DNA of 64,000 bases. Origin: Pyrinomonadaceae bacterium (lineage in GTDB: Bacteria; Acidobacteriota; Blastocatellia; Pyrinomonadales; Pyrinomonadaceae). The DNA is taken from positions 827,882 to 891,881 of the forward strand of contig JAUJNR010000002.1 in assembly GCA_030448055.1 (NCBI GenBank), in the 5' to 3' direction. The notes beneath the pieces are model-generated. The model worked only from the letters and a program-made list of their open reading frames with translations, was not told the origin of the DNA and made no database searches. The translations under genes and the position numbers were made by a program. Positions 10,060-18,976 of this stretch are shown here, one piece after another; positions within the stretch are counted from its first letter, which is position 1; each line of letters begins with the position of its first letter.

Positions 10060-11034
10060 GTGAAAGTCTTAAGTCCAAAACTCCAGGTTTCAAGTCTTCG
10101 TTTCGGCGTTGGACTGATTGTTTTATTAGTTATCGCTTTAGCCGTTGCCGTTTTTCTCGGCAGCGAAAAACTTCGGTTCTTTGAATTGACCGATGAACAA
10201 AACGCGATTTTGTTTGACATTCGGCTGCCGCGTATTCTGCTCGGCGCGACGGTCGGCGCGAGTCTGGCGCTGGCGGGCGCGAGTCTGCAGTCGCTTTTGC
10301 GAAATCCGCTGGCTGAACCGTATCTTTTGGGCGTTTCCAACGGCGCGGCTTTGGGGACGATGCTGGCTTTTATCTTTTTCGCCGCAAGCGAAACGGCGCG
10401 ACCGCTGATGGCTTTTGCGGGTGCGAGTTTGGCGACGCTTGCGGTTTATCAAATGGCGAAAAGCCGCGCGGGAATGAACGTCGAACGATTGATTTTGTCG
10501 GGCGTGATTGTGACGACGTTTCTTTCCTCGATTCTCGTTTTGCTCACTTCGTTGCTCGACGCGGCGAAGCTCAGAAGTTTCACGTTCTGGCTTTTGGGGG
10601 ATTTATCGCAGGCGACGAAAAACGCGTTTTATCTGACATTGATCGTCGCCGTTCTCGGCGCGATTGTTTTAAGTTCACAGGCGCGGGCGTTGAATTTGAT
10701 GATGATCGGCGAACGCGACGCTTTCGATTTCGGCGTGGAAGTCGGGCGCACGCGCGTGATTGTTTTCACGACGGCGGCGGCTTTGGTCGGCGTGTCCGTG
10801 GCGGCGAGCGGCTCGGTCGGCTACGTGGGTTTGATTGTGCCGCATCTGGTTCGGCTGACAATCGGCAGCGACAACCGGCTGGTCATACCGTTTTCGGCAT
10901 TAGCGGGCGCGATTTTCGTCGTTCTCGCCGACACAATCGCGCGCACGGCGATTGCGCCGCGCGAATTGCCGGTCGGCGCGATTACCGCGCTCGTCGGCGC
11001 GCCGCTTTTCATATATTTGCTGAGGAAAAATTAA
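10060..11034 (+). CDS. btuC: FecCD/BtuC-family ABC transporter permease
   Basis: IRLPRILLGATVGASLALAGASLQSLLRNPLAEPYLLGVSNGAALG; GSVGYVGLIVPHLVRLTIGSDNR. Confidence 0.93.
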   Translation: MKVLSPKLQVSSLRFGVGLIVLLVIALAVAVFLGSEKLRFFELTDEQNAILFDIRLPRILLGATVGASLALAGASLQSLLRNPLAEPYLLGVSNGAALGTMLAFIFFAASETARPLMAFAGASLATLAVYQMAKSRAGMNVERLILSGVIVTTFLSSILVLLTSLLDAAKLRSFTFWLLGDLSQATKNAFYLTLIVAVLGAIVLSSQARALNLMMIGERDAFDFGVEVGRTRVIVFTTAAALVGVSVAASGSVGYVGLIVPHLVRLTIGSDNRLVIPFSALAGAIFVVLADTIARTAIAPRELPVGAITALVGAPLFIYLLRKN

Positions 11035-11140
11035 CGCAAAGGCGCAGAGACGCAACAACGCAAAGATTTTTAATAACAAAGAATTCATTTTCTTCAGATG
11101 ATTTTTCCCTTTGCGTCTTAGCGACTTTGTGACCTGGCGT
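11034..11140. repeat. Word-type inverted repeat (word ~ acgcaaaggcgcagag)
   Basis: acgcaaaggcgcagagacgcaacaacgcaaag ... cctttgcgtcttagcgactttgtgacctggcgt. Confidence 0.75.
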
Positions 11141-11150
11141 AAAAAAACTG

Positions 11151-11921
11151 ATGTTGCAAGTCGAAAACATCTCAATCAACTACGGCGTTTGCGCGGTCGC
11201 CGCAGATATTTCCTTCGCGCTCGAAGCCGGAAAAATTTTTGTGCTGCTTGGGGCGAACGGCGCGGGCAAAACGACTTTGCTCAAATCTCTGAATGGCGCC
11301 TTGCCTGTGAGCGCGGGCGAAATCTGGCTCGACGGAAAATTGATTGAAAATTACTCGCGGCAGGAAATCGCGCGAAAAATTACGGTTATCGCGCAGGAAA
11401 CCGAGACGAAATTTCCCGTGTCCGTTGCAGAATTCGTTTTGTCCGGCAGATTCGCCCACGGCGCGGCGTTCGGCTGGGAAACCGAACGAGATTTGCGCAT
11501 CGCGCTCGATTGTTTGGAGCGTTGCGATTTGAAGAATTACGAAAACCGTTCGATGAATCAATTGTCGGGCGGCGAACGCCAGCGCGTCGTTCTAGCCCGC
11601 GCGCTGGCGACTGAGGCAAAAATTCTGCTGCTCGACGAGCCGACAGCGAATCTCGATTTGGCGCATCAGTCGCTGCTGTTTCGTCTGATAAAAGAGCGAT
11701 GCGAAACAAACGCGGCTTCCGCGATTGTCATCACGCACGATTTAAATCTCGCGTCGGAATTTGCCGACGAAATCATTTTGCTGAAAGACGGCAGAATCTC
11801 GGCAAAAGGTGAGCCGCGAACGGTTTTGACGAAAGAAAATTTACAGAAAGTTTTCGACGTAAATGTTTTATTGGACGAAAATCCAATCAGTAAAAAAAGT
11901 AGAGTAACGACGATTTATTAA
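11151..11921 (+). CDS. btuD: ABC transporter ATP-binding protein, B12/iron-siderophore type
   Basis: GANGAGKTTLLKSLNG (Walker A), LSGGERQRVVLARALA (signature), ILLLDEPTANLD (Walker B). Confidence 0.92.
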   Translation: MLQVENISINYGVCAVAADISFALEAGKIFVLLGANGAGKTTLLKSLNGALPVSAGEIWLDGKLIENYSRQEIARKITVIAQETETKFPVSVAEFVLSGRFAHGAAFGWETERDLRIALDCLERCDLKNYENRSMNQLSGGERQRVVLARALATEAKILLLDEPTANLDLAHQSLLFRLIKERCETNAASAIVITHDLNLASEFADEIILLKDGRISAKGEPRTVLTKENLQKVFDVNVLLDENPISKKSRVTTIY

Positions 11922-11999
11922 GCGAATTACGAATTTCAAATTACGAATTAAAAGAGGTTTCCGACATTCATAATTTGTAATTTGAAATTCGTAATTGAA
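11922..11999. repeat. Word-type inverted repeat (word ~ aattacgaatt)
   Basis: aattacgaatttcaaattacgaatta - aaagaggtttccgacattcat - aatttgtaatttgaaattcgtaatt. Confidence 0.85.
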
Positions 12000-12003
12000 A
12001 TAG

Positions 12004-12091
12004 AACAAACGGCGCAAAGGAACGCGGCGCAAATCCGCGACTGCCCACGCAACTGTGAAACGAAAAAGTCAGGAACTTTGAACGGTTTGTT
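12004..12091 (+). ncRNA. Compact cobalamin riboswitch upstream of btuB
   Basis: CAAAGGAACGCGGCGCAAATCCGCGACTGCCCACGCAACTGTGAAACGAAAAAGTCAGGAAC; possible closing stem AACAAAC/GTTTGTT; followed by a TonB receptor gene. Confidence 0.85.
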
Positions 12092-12133
12092 TATGGCGTA
12101 AACCACTTCCGCGCTGGGCGGAAAAGGAAAAAT

Positions 12134-14551
12134 ATGAGAATTATAAAAGTTTTAAGTTTAATTTGTTTTTTGACAATCGGCATTTTGGCGCAAAAAAGCG
12201 CGATAGTTTCCGGGACGCTGTATGAACAAAAAACAGCCGGAAAAGTTCTTTCAGATTTGGAAATAAAATTGATTTCCGCCACCGAGCCAACTAGGTGGTT
12301 TTTGACAATAACGGACAGCAATGGAAATTACCTTTTTGTAAACGTCCCGGACGGAATTTATTCAATAGTTTACCCCAATTCTCTCGGCGAAGAGGAAAAA
12401 AAGATTATAGTAGTCAAAAACGGGGAAACCGTTTCTCAAGAAGGACAACCTATAGTCCGTCCCAGTCTGCTCGGAGAAGTTTCGGTAATCGCCTCCGGCA
12501 GTCAACAAGTTGACGGCGAAGTTTCTAAAACTGTCAATATCATCGGCGCACAAGAACTTCGTGACCGCGCCGATTTTTCGCTGGTCGAATCGTTGCGCTC
12601 GATTCCGGGTTTTCGCGTTCAGCAGCTCGGCGGTTTCGGCAGAACGGCGAATATCAAAACGCGCGGTTTGCGAAACCAGGACACGGCGGTTTTGATTGAC
12701 GGCATACGTTTCCGTGACGCCTCGGCGATTACGGGCGATGCGACGCCGTTTTTGTCGGATTTTACTTTGACGAGCGTCAGCCGAATCGAAGTGCTGCGCG
12801 GTTCGGGTTCGTCGCTTTACGGCACGAACGCGATTGGCGGCACGATTGATTTTCAAACGCCGAAACCGGAAACCGGATTTCACGGAAACTTGAGCGGCGC
12901 GGTCGGCGGCTACGGTTTGGGACGCTTTCGCGGCAACGTTTCAAACGGCACGGAGGACGGCAAGTTCGGTTTTAATTTCGGCGTGTCTCGCACCGCTTAT
13001 ACGAAGGGAATTGACGGCGACGACGACGCCAACAATACGAACGTTCAATCGCGTATCGAATACAATCCGTTTGAGCGAACGAATATTTCCGCGAGATTTT
13101 TCGTCTCGGACGCTTACGTTCGCTTAAACTCGAATCCGAATTTTATCGGCGCGGCTTTGCCCGCTTCCGTGAGAACGATTATTGACGCCGTGCCGCTTTC
13201 GCGTGAAGAACTGCGCCGTTATGAAAGCGGAACGCCGCTCGCTCAGTTGAATCGCGGCAACGCCAATTTTATTCCCGACGCGAACGACCCGGACAATTCG
13301 CAGCGGTCGAGATTCTTTAACGGTCAAGCGGTTCTAACGCACGTCTTCAGCGACCGTCTAGTTTTTCAAGGCTATTATTCGGGCTTGCGCTCGCAACGGA
13401 AAAACGAAAACGGCACGCGCGGCATCGGTTTTCAATCGGCTTCGACCGGCTTTTTCGACGGCACGATTCACACCGTCAACGGACACTTTAATTGGACGCC
13501 AAACCGCTACAATGAAGCGACTTTCGGTTACGAATACGAACACGAAAAATACGGCAACGACGGATTTACGCCGAGCGGCACAGGGAATTTTACGGCTCGC
13601 GCCTTTCAATCGAGCAACACGATTTACGCGCAGGATTTAATCAAACTGCTCGATAATAAATTACAAATCCTGGGCGGTTTTCGCGTGCAGTTTTTCGATT
13701 TGAAAACGCCGCGATTCAGCGCGGTCAACGCACTTTACAGCGGATTCAATCTCGAAAATCCGCCGAACGCTTATACTTTTGACGGCGCGGTTTCATACTT
13801 TTTTGAACGAACCGGAACGAAAATTCGCGCTCACGCCGGCAACGGCTACCGCGTGCCGTCGCTGTTCGAGCGGTTCGGCTCGTCGTTCAGTTCGTTCTCG
13901 CAGAATTTTACGGCTCTCGGCGACCCGGAATTGATACCCGAACGCACCGTTGCTTTTGACGGCGGTGTCGAACAAAATCTGTTTGACAACCGCGCTAAAC
14001 TGACGGCAGTTTATTTTTATACGCGCTTGATTGACACCATCGGTTTCGGCGGCAACGCGCGCGTCATTCCGAACACGCCCCGACCGTTCGGTGGTTATCT
14101 GAACACGCGCGGCGGCGTTGCCCGCGGCGGCGAATTCAGCGGCGACGTTCGCGTAACAGATTCGACCGACGTTTTCGCTTCCTACACTTTCACCAACAGC
14201 GACCAGCGCGCATCGCAAGTTCCGACCGTCGGAATTATCGAAACGCTCGGCATACCGAAACATCAATTCACGTTGGTTGCGACGCAAAGATTCAAACGCG
14301 CGTGGGCGACTTTCGATTTTCTCGCGGCGAGCAGCTATCTCGCGCCGATTGGTTTTCCGACTCGCGTTTTTCGCTTTGACGGCAACCGCCGCGCCGATTT
14401 GACGGGCGGCTACAACTTTCCGCTAAAAGGCGAAAGATTTACCTTACGCGTTTTCGGAACGATTGAGAATCTGCTCGGCGACGATTATTACGAAAACGGC
14501 TTTCGCACGTTTGATAGAAACGGCAGGCTCGGCTTGAGTTTTGGGTTTTAA
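12134..14551 (+). CDS. btuB: TonB-dependent receptor, BtuB-like
   Basis: Plug domain LVESLRSIPGFRVQQLGGFGRTANIKTRGLRNQDTAVLIDGIRFRD; RIEVLRGSGSSLYGTNAIGGTIDFQTPK; C-terminal F; downstream of a cobalamin riboswitch. Confidence 0.9.
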   Translation: MRIIKVLSLICFLTIGILAQKSAIVSGTLYEQKTAGKVLSDLEIKLISATEPTRWFLTITDSNGNYLFVNVPDGIYSIVYPNSLGEEEKKIIVVKNGETVSQEGQPIVRPSLLGEVSVIASGSQQVDGEVSKTVNIIGAQELRDRADFSLVESLRSIPGFRVQQLGGFGRTANIKTRGLRNQDTAVLIDGIRFRDASAITGDATPFLSDFTLTSVSRIEVLRGSGSSLYGTNAIGGTIDFQTPKPETGFHGNLSGAVGGYGLGRFRGNVSNGTEDGKFGFNFGVSRTAYTKGIDGDDDANNTNVQSRIEYNPFERTNISARFFVSDAYVRLNSNPNFIGAALPASVRTIIDAVPLSREELRRYESGTPLAQLNRGNANFIPDANDPDNSQRSRFFNGQAVLTHVFSDRLVFQGYYSGLRSQRKNENGTRGIGFQSASTGFFDGTIHTVNGHFNWTPNRYNEATFGYEYEHEKYGNDGFTPSGTGNFTARAFQSSNTIYAQDLIKLLDNKLQILGGFRVQFFDLKTPRFSAVNALYSGFNLENPPNAYTFDGAVSYFFERTGTKIRAHAGNGYRVPSLFERFGSSFSSFSQNFTALGDPELIPERTVAFDGGVEQNLFDNRAKLTAVYFYTRLIDTIGFGGNARVIPNTPRPFGGYLNTRGGVARGGEFSGDVRVTDSTDVFASYTFTNSDQRASQVPTVGIIETLGIPKHQFTLVATQRFKRAWATFDFLAASSYLAPIGFPTRVFRFDGNRRADLTGGYNFPLKGERFTLRVFGTIENLLGDDYYENGFRTFDRNGRLGLSFGF

Positions 14552-14631
14552 AAATTCAAACAGGATGGACAAGATGTTCAGGATAACAAACATAAAATTC
14601 TGAGCGTCCTGTCCATCCTGTTTGAATTTTA
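14551..14631. repeat. Word-type inverted repeat (word ~ acaggatggac)
   Basis: aaattcaaacaggatggacaagatgttcaggat ... gcgtcctgtccatcctgtttgaatttt. Confidence 0.8.
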
Positions 14632-14705
14632 CTCACAACATTATTTTCTTTTTCGCATCAAAGAAATGTTATACTGACGAAAAATTCAAAAGGGGTGTAA
14701 AAGCT

Positions 14706-15293
14706 ATGAAGATTAGATTGTTGTTTATCTTAACTTTAATTTCAATCACCGCATTTTCGGCAGCGGCGCAACAGAGACGCACGGTGACGAATGAGAATTT
14801 GGAAAAATACCGGCAGAAGCGCGTTGTCGCCGAACGCGACCTACGGGAAAATTACGAACGGCTCGGCTTTCCTTCGCCCGAAGAACTGGAAAGACGAATT
14901 GAGGAAAGCCGCCAGGCACGCGCCGAATTAGCCGAACGCCTGCGAACGGAAAATATCGAGCGCGAGCGGCTCGGTTTGGAGCGCGAACGACTTAATCTCG
15001 ATCGGCAAATCGCCGAAAGCGAGACGCAGCGTGGAAGCGATTACTCGTCGTTTCCGAACAACGGTTTTTACGGCGGCGCGAACGATTTCTTTTTTAATTA
15101 CGGTTATGCGCCGTTCGGTTATAATTTTCCGAACTTCGGTTATCCGAATTACTATCCGTTCGGCGGATTTAATCGCCGCAATTTGCGTAACCAGCCGCGC
15201 GTCGAGTATCGCAATAATTTGCCGGTGCTGATTCCGCCCGCCCCGCGCCGCATTCTCGCGCCCGGAACGAGAAACAGAGGCGGCAGGCGATAA
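14706..15293 (+). CDS. Hypothetical secreted protein, Arg/Glu-rich coiled segment and Asn/Phe/Tyr/Gly-rich tail
   Basis: Signal peptide MKIRLLFILTLISITAFSAAAQ; start at the internal Met of the 14622 ORF. Confidence 0.7.
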   Translation: MKIRLLFILTLISITAFSAAAQQRRTVTNENLEKYRQKRVVAERDLRENYERLGFPSPEELERRIEESRQARAELAERLRTENIERERLGLERERLNLDRQIAESETQRGSDYSSFPNNGFYGGANDFFFNYGYAPFGYNFPNFGYPNYYPFGGFNRRNLRNQPRVEYRNNLPVLIPPAPRRILAPGTRNRGGRR

Positions 15294-15326
15294 TTAGAAG
15301 ACTGATAATTTTGAATTTAAACGAAG

Positions 15327-15362
15327 CGCGGATTATGATTGTTAAATAATCCGCGTTTTTAT
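15327..15362 (+). terminator. Intrinsic terminator
   Basis: cgcggattat-gattgttaa-ataatccgcg followed by tttttattttt. Confidence 0.7.
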
Positions 15363-15381
15363 TTTTATCGAAGAAAAATTT

Positions 15382-16860
15382 ATGAAAGAAGGTTGGGAAG
15401 CGATTATCGGGATGGAAATCCACGCGCAGTTGGCGACCGAGACGAAGATTTTCTGCCGGTGCGCGGCAAACTTCGGCGACGAGCCAAACGCGAATACTTG
15501 TCCGGTGTGTTTGGGTTTGCCGGGCGCGTTGCCGGTTTTGAATGAAAACGTCGTCAATCTCGGCGCGAAGGCGGCGCTGGCGTTGGGTTTGAACGTCAAC
15601 GAAACTTCAATTTTTGCCCGCAAAAATTATTTTTACCCGGACTTGCCGAAAGGGTATCAGATTTCGCAATACGACAAGCCTTTTTCGTCTGACGGCGAAC
15701 TCGTGATTATGACCGCCGAGCGCGACGAGAGCGGCAGAGCCGAAGAATTTAAACCGATGACGATTCGCATCGAGCGGATGCACCTTGAAGAAGACGCGGG
15801 GAAGAACGTTCACGAAGGATTGCCGGAAGTTGATAAATACTCATACATAGATTTGAACCGCGCCGGAACGCCTTTGGGCGAGATTGTCACCGCGCCGGAT
15901 TTTCGTTCGTCGTGGCAGGCTTACGATTACGTCAATCACGTTCGCCGCGTTTTGCAATGGGTCGGCGCATCTGACACGGATATGGAAAAGGGAAATCTGC
16001 GCTGCGAGGCGAATGTTTCCGTGAGGAAAATCGGCGAGAAAAAGTTTCGCAACAAAGTCGAATTGAAAAATTTGAACTCGGTGCGTTTTATGCAAAAGGC
16101 GATTGAATATGAAATCGAACGGCAAATCGCGGCGCACGAAGCGGGCGAAACTGTTAATCAGGAAACCAGACTTTGGGACGAGAAAAATAACCGAACGCGC
16201 GTGATGCGCTCGAAAGAAGACGCGCACGATTACCGCTATTTTCCCGAACCGGATTTGCAGCCGTTAAAGGTCACAGCGGAATTTATCGAGCGGGTCAAAG
16301 CCGAAATGCCCGAACTGCCTGATGCGATGCGCGACCGGTTTATCGAAGATTATAAAATTTCCTACAACGACGCCTCTCAGCTTGTTTCCGACAAAGATTT
16401 GGCGGCGTTTTACGAAGCCGCGGCGAAAGAGTCAAACAATCCGCGCGTGTCGGCGAATTTTATTTTGTCGGAGCTTCTGCGCGAGTTAAACAACGCCGGA
16501 AAATCGGCGGCGGATTCGCCCGTTTCGCCCGGTAATTTAGCGGAACTCATCAAAACTTTGGACGCGGGAAAAATCAACAACAATCAGGCGAAAGAAGTTT
16601 TGACGGAAATGTTTACAGCGGGCGGCAAATCGGCGGCGGAAGTGATTTCGGAAAAAGGTTTCGAGCAGATTTCCGACGCGGGCGCGATTGAAAAAATCGT
16701 TGACGAAGTGATTGAAACGAATCAAAATCAAATTACGGCATATCGCGGCGGAAACGAAAAGCTGTTCGGCTTTTTCGTCGGGCAAACGATGAAGGCGTCG
16801 GGCGGCAAAGCGAACCCGAAAATGGTTAATGAAATCTTAAAAGTTAAATTGAATTCGTAA
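15382..16860 (+). CDS. gatB: Asp-tRNA(Asn)/Glu-tRNA(Gln) amidotransferase subunit B
   Basis: WEAIIGMEIHAQLATETKIFCRCAANFGDEPNANTCPVCLGLPGALPVLNE. Confidence 0.97.
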   Translation: MKEGWEAIIGMEIHAQLATETKIFCRCAANFGDEPNANTCPVCLGLPGALPVLNENVVNLGAKAALALGLNVNETSIFARKNYFYPDLPKGYQISQYDKPFSSDGELVIMTAERDESGRAEEFKPMTIRIERMHLEEDAGKNVHEGLPEVDKYSYIDLNRAGTPLGEIVTAPDFRSSWQAYDYVNHVRRVLQWVGASDTDMEKGNLRCEANVSVRKIGEKKFRNKVELKNLNSVRFMQKAIEYEIERQIAAHEAGETVNQETRLWDEKNNRTRVMRSKEDAHDYRYFPEPDLQPLKVTAEFIERVKAEMPELPDAMRDRFIEDYKISYNDASQLVSDKDLAAFYEAAAKESNNPRVSANFILSELLRELNNAGKSAADSPVSPGNLAELIKTLDAGKINNNQAKEVLTEMFTAGGKSAAEVISEKGFEQISDAGAIEKIVDEVIETNQNQITAYRGGNEKLFGFFVGQTMKASGGKANPKMVNEILKVKLNS

Positions 16861-16897
16861 TTAAAACGTTTTCAAAACAGATTTGAGGAGATTCTTT

Positions 16898-17785
16898 ATG
16901 TTAAAAGTATTGTGCGTTTCAGCTTTATTTTTAGCCGCGTCTTCAGTTTGTTCGGCTCAAACTGTTCGAGAGGAGCCGCCGATGGCAACTATCGGCGGCG
17001 AACGCGCCGCCCGGCAAAAGGAAACCGAGAGGTTAAAGGGCGGACAACGAACGTCGAGAGAGGCATCAATCAATCTATTGCCGCTTCTCTTCGGACGAAA
17101 GATTAGCAAACAACAGAAAATTCGTCTGGCGCCCGCGCAATCGGATTTGAGCCGCTACGCTGAATTTCTCCAAAAGCCGAGAACCGGTTTGATCAAACTT
17201 TTTTCCGATGTCGGCTGCGAAGAAAACACTAACGTCGTGCGCGCCGACGACATCTGTCTGCAATGGATTCCGAACAGCGGTTTTTATTCGTTTCGTGAGA
17301 AACAATATAAGAGCGATTTTCTTGCCGATATTCGATTAAAAAACGGTATGCTGGTGAGCGACGGCTTTCTCGCGCAAAGCATTTTGGTCAACTTGGGCGA
17401 TGTAGATTTGGAAACCGTTTCGATTTCGAGTAACGGGTTGAAATTTTTAAACGAATTTCAACCGGCAGCCGAAAGCAGAGCCGCCTTAACGCAAGTCGAG
17501 CAAATGATTAAAGGCATCAGAGCCGACAATTTTATTTATAGAAAATCTCTGCCCGCCGTCGTCAACGCTACATATGCGCTGCGAGTCACCGCCTATCGCG
17601 GCAATGTTTTGAAAAGCTATCGCGGACAATTATTTAATATACTGGCGGGCGATAAACGAATTGACGCGACGATAGTTTTTCGCGTGTTGGGAAAAAACGA
17701 CGACGGCAGTTTAACTTTACTTTGGAAGGAATTGTCACGAAAAGACGCGCCGAAAGTGTTGTTTCAGAAGCGGAAGAAAGATTAA
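16898..17785 (+). CDS. Hypothetical secreted protein
   Basis: Signal peptide MLKVLCVSALFLAASSVCSAQ; start at the internal Met of the ORF. Confidence 0.7.
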   Translation: MLKVLCVSALFLAASSVCSAQTVREEPPMATIGGERAARQKETERLKGGQRTSREASINLLPLLFGRKISKQQKIRLAPAQSDLSRYAEFLQKPRTGLIKLFSDVGCEENTNVVRADDICLQWIPNSGFYSFREKQYKSDFLADIRLKNGMLVSDGFLAQSILVNLGDVDLETVSISSNGLKFLNEFQPAAESRAALTQVEQMIKGIRADNFIYRKSLPAVVNATYALRVTAYRGNVLKSYRGQLFNILAGDKRIDATIVFRVLGKNDDGSLTLLWKELSRKDAPKVLFQKRKKD

Positions 17786-17810
17786 AGCAACTTACATAAA
17801 ATTAGGAATA

Positions 17811-18527
17811 ATGAATTTAGAAAATAAAATCGCCGTCGTCACCGGCGCGACGAAAGGAATTGGCAGAGCAATCGCCGAAAGTTTATTAAAAGCGGGCGCA
17901 GCGGTTTTTATTTGCGCGCGCGATAAATCGGAACTCAAACGCGCGCTCGAACAACTGTCGGCATTGGGAAAAGTTGACGGCGAAGTTTGCGACGTGCGGA
18001 GCGAAGCGCAGGTCGAGATGATGCTCAAGGAATGCGAGCGGGTTTTCGGCGGCGCCAACATTTTAATAAACAATGCGGGCATCGGCATTATCGGCAAAAC
18101 GGTCGAGGAAATGTCGGCTGAAGAGTTCGAGCAGACTTTGCAGACGAATCTGTTCGGCGTTTTCTACTGTTGCCACCACGCGATTCCGATGTTGAAACGG
18201 CGCGGCGGCGGTTATATCATCAACGTCTCTTCGCTCGCCGGACAAAACGCGCATCCGCGAATGGCAGCATACAACGCTTCAAAATTCGGCTTGAATGGTT
18301 TCACCGAAGCCTTGATGCAGGAGGTTCGCGCAGACCGTATCAAAGTGACGGCGATTTGTCCGGGCAGCGTCAACACATATTTCGGCGGCGACCAGCCTTC
18401 GGGCGATAAAGCGTGGCAAATCCAGCCGGAAGATATTGCTCAAGTTGTGATTGATTTATTGAATATGAACGAACGCGCTTTGCCGAGCAAAATCGAAATT
18501 CGCCCGGCGAATCCGCCGAAAAAATAA
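17811..18527 (+). CDS. SDR family oxidoreductase (FabG-like)
   Basis: NKIAVVTGATKGIGRAIAESLLKAGA (TGxxxGIG), NVSSLAGQNAHPRMAAYNASKFGLNG (YxxxK). Confidence 0.92.
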   Translation: MNLENKIAVVTGATKGIGRAIAESLLKAGAAVFICARDKSELKRALEQLSALGKVDGEVCDVRSEAQVEMMLKECERVFGGANILINNAGIGIIGKTVEEMSAEEFEQTLQTNLFGVFYCCHHAIPMLKRRGGGYIINVSSLAGQNAHPRMAAYNASKFGLNGFTEALMQEVRADRIKVTAICPGSVNTYFGGDQPSGDKAWQIQPEDIAQVVIDLLNMNERALPSKIEIRPANPPKK

Positions 18528-18532
18528 AGATT

Positions 18533-18770
18533 AAGCAATTAGATTTATTATCAATTCGATTAACTTCGCTTCGTCAAACGGTTTCGTCGGATACTCCGCC
18601 GCACTCAACTCAAAAGCCTTTCGGCGGTGTTTGTCGCCCGATTGTTTTGCAAACTTGCGGCGCGGAAAATCTCGTCAAATCGAGCGACGGCAAATCAAGG
18701 ACAAGCGGGTTCCCGACTCTGGTCGTTCATAAATTAGGCGAGAAACGCGCCGCGAGAAATAAACTTTGAT
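18533..18770 (-). pseudogene. Remnant of a CheY-like receiver-domain protein, frameshifted
   Basis: Minus-strand translation in shifted frames gives LIYERPES.., LVLDLPSLDLTRFSAPQVCKTIG and FELSAAEYPTKPFDEAKLIELIINLIA*, resembling the C-terminal half of a receiver domain (KPF motif). Confidence 0.5.
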
Positions 18771-18801
18771 AACTTATACATTACACACCACGCGTCTCTT
18801 A

Positions 18802-18976
18802 GAGCCCGTTTGGAAATTCAAAGTTCCGGTAGGAACGCCATATTTATAGCTGCAATTTCCAAAAATTATTTGAGTTCCAGAAGAACGGCATAAAAATATG
18901 TCGCCCTTCCATTGTAACGCCTTCTATAAATATGACGCTCCTCTGGAGCTATTTTATAGAATTTCCAAACAGGCTC
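18802..18976. mobile_element. MITE-like element, 18 bp TIR, TTA target duplication
   Basis: TIRs gagcccgtttggaaattc / gaatttccaaacaggctc (one mismatch), flanked by TTA on both sides; no transposase ORF inside. Confidence 0.7.
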
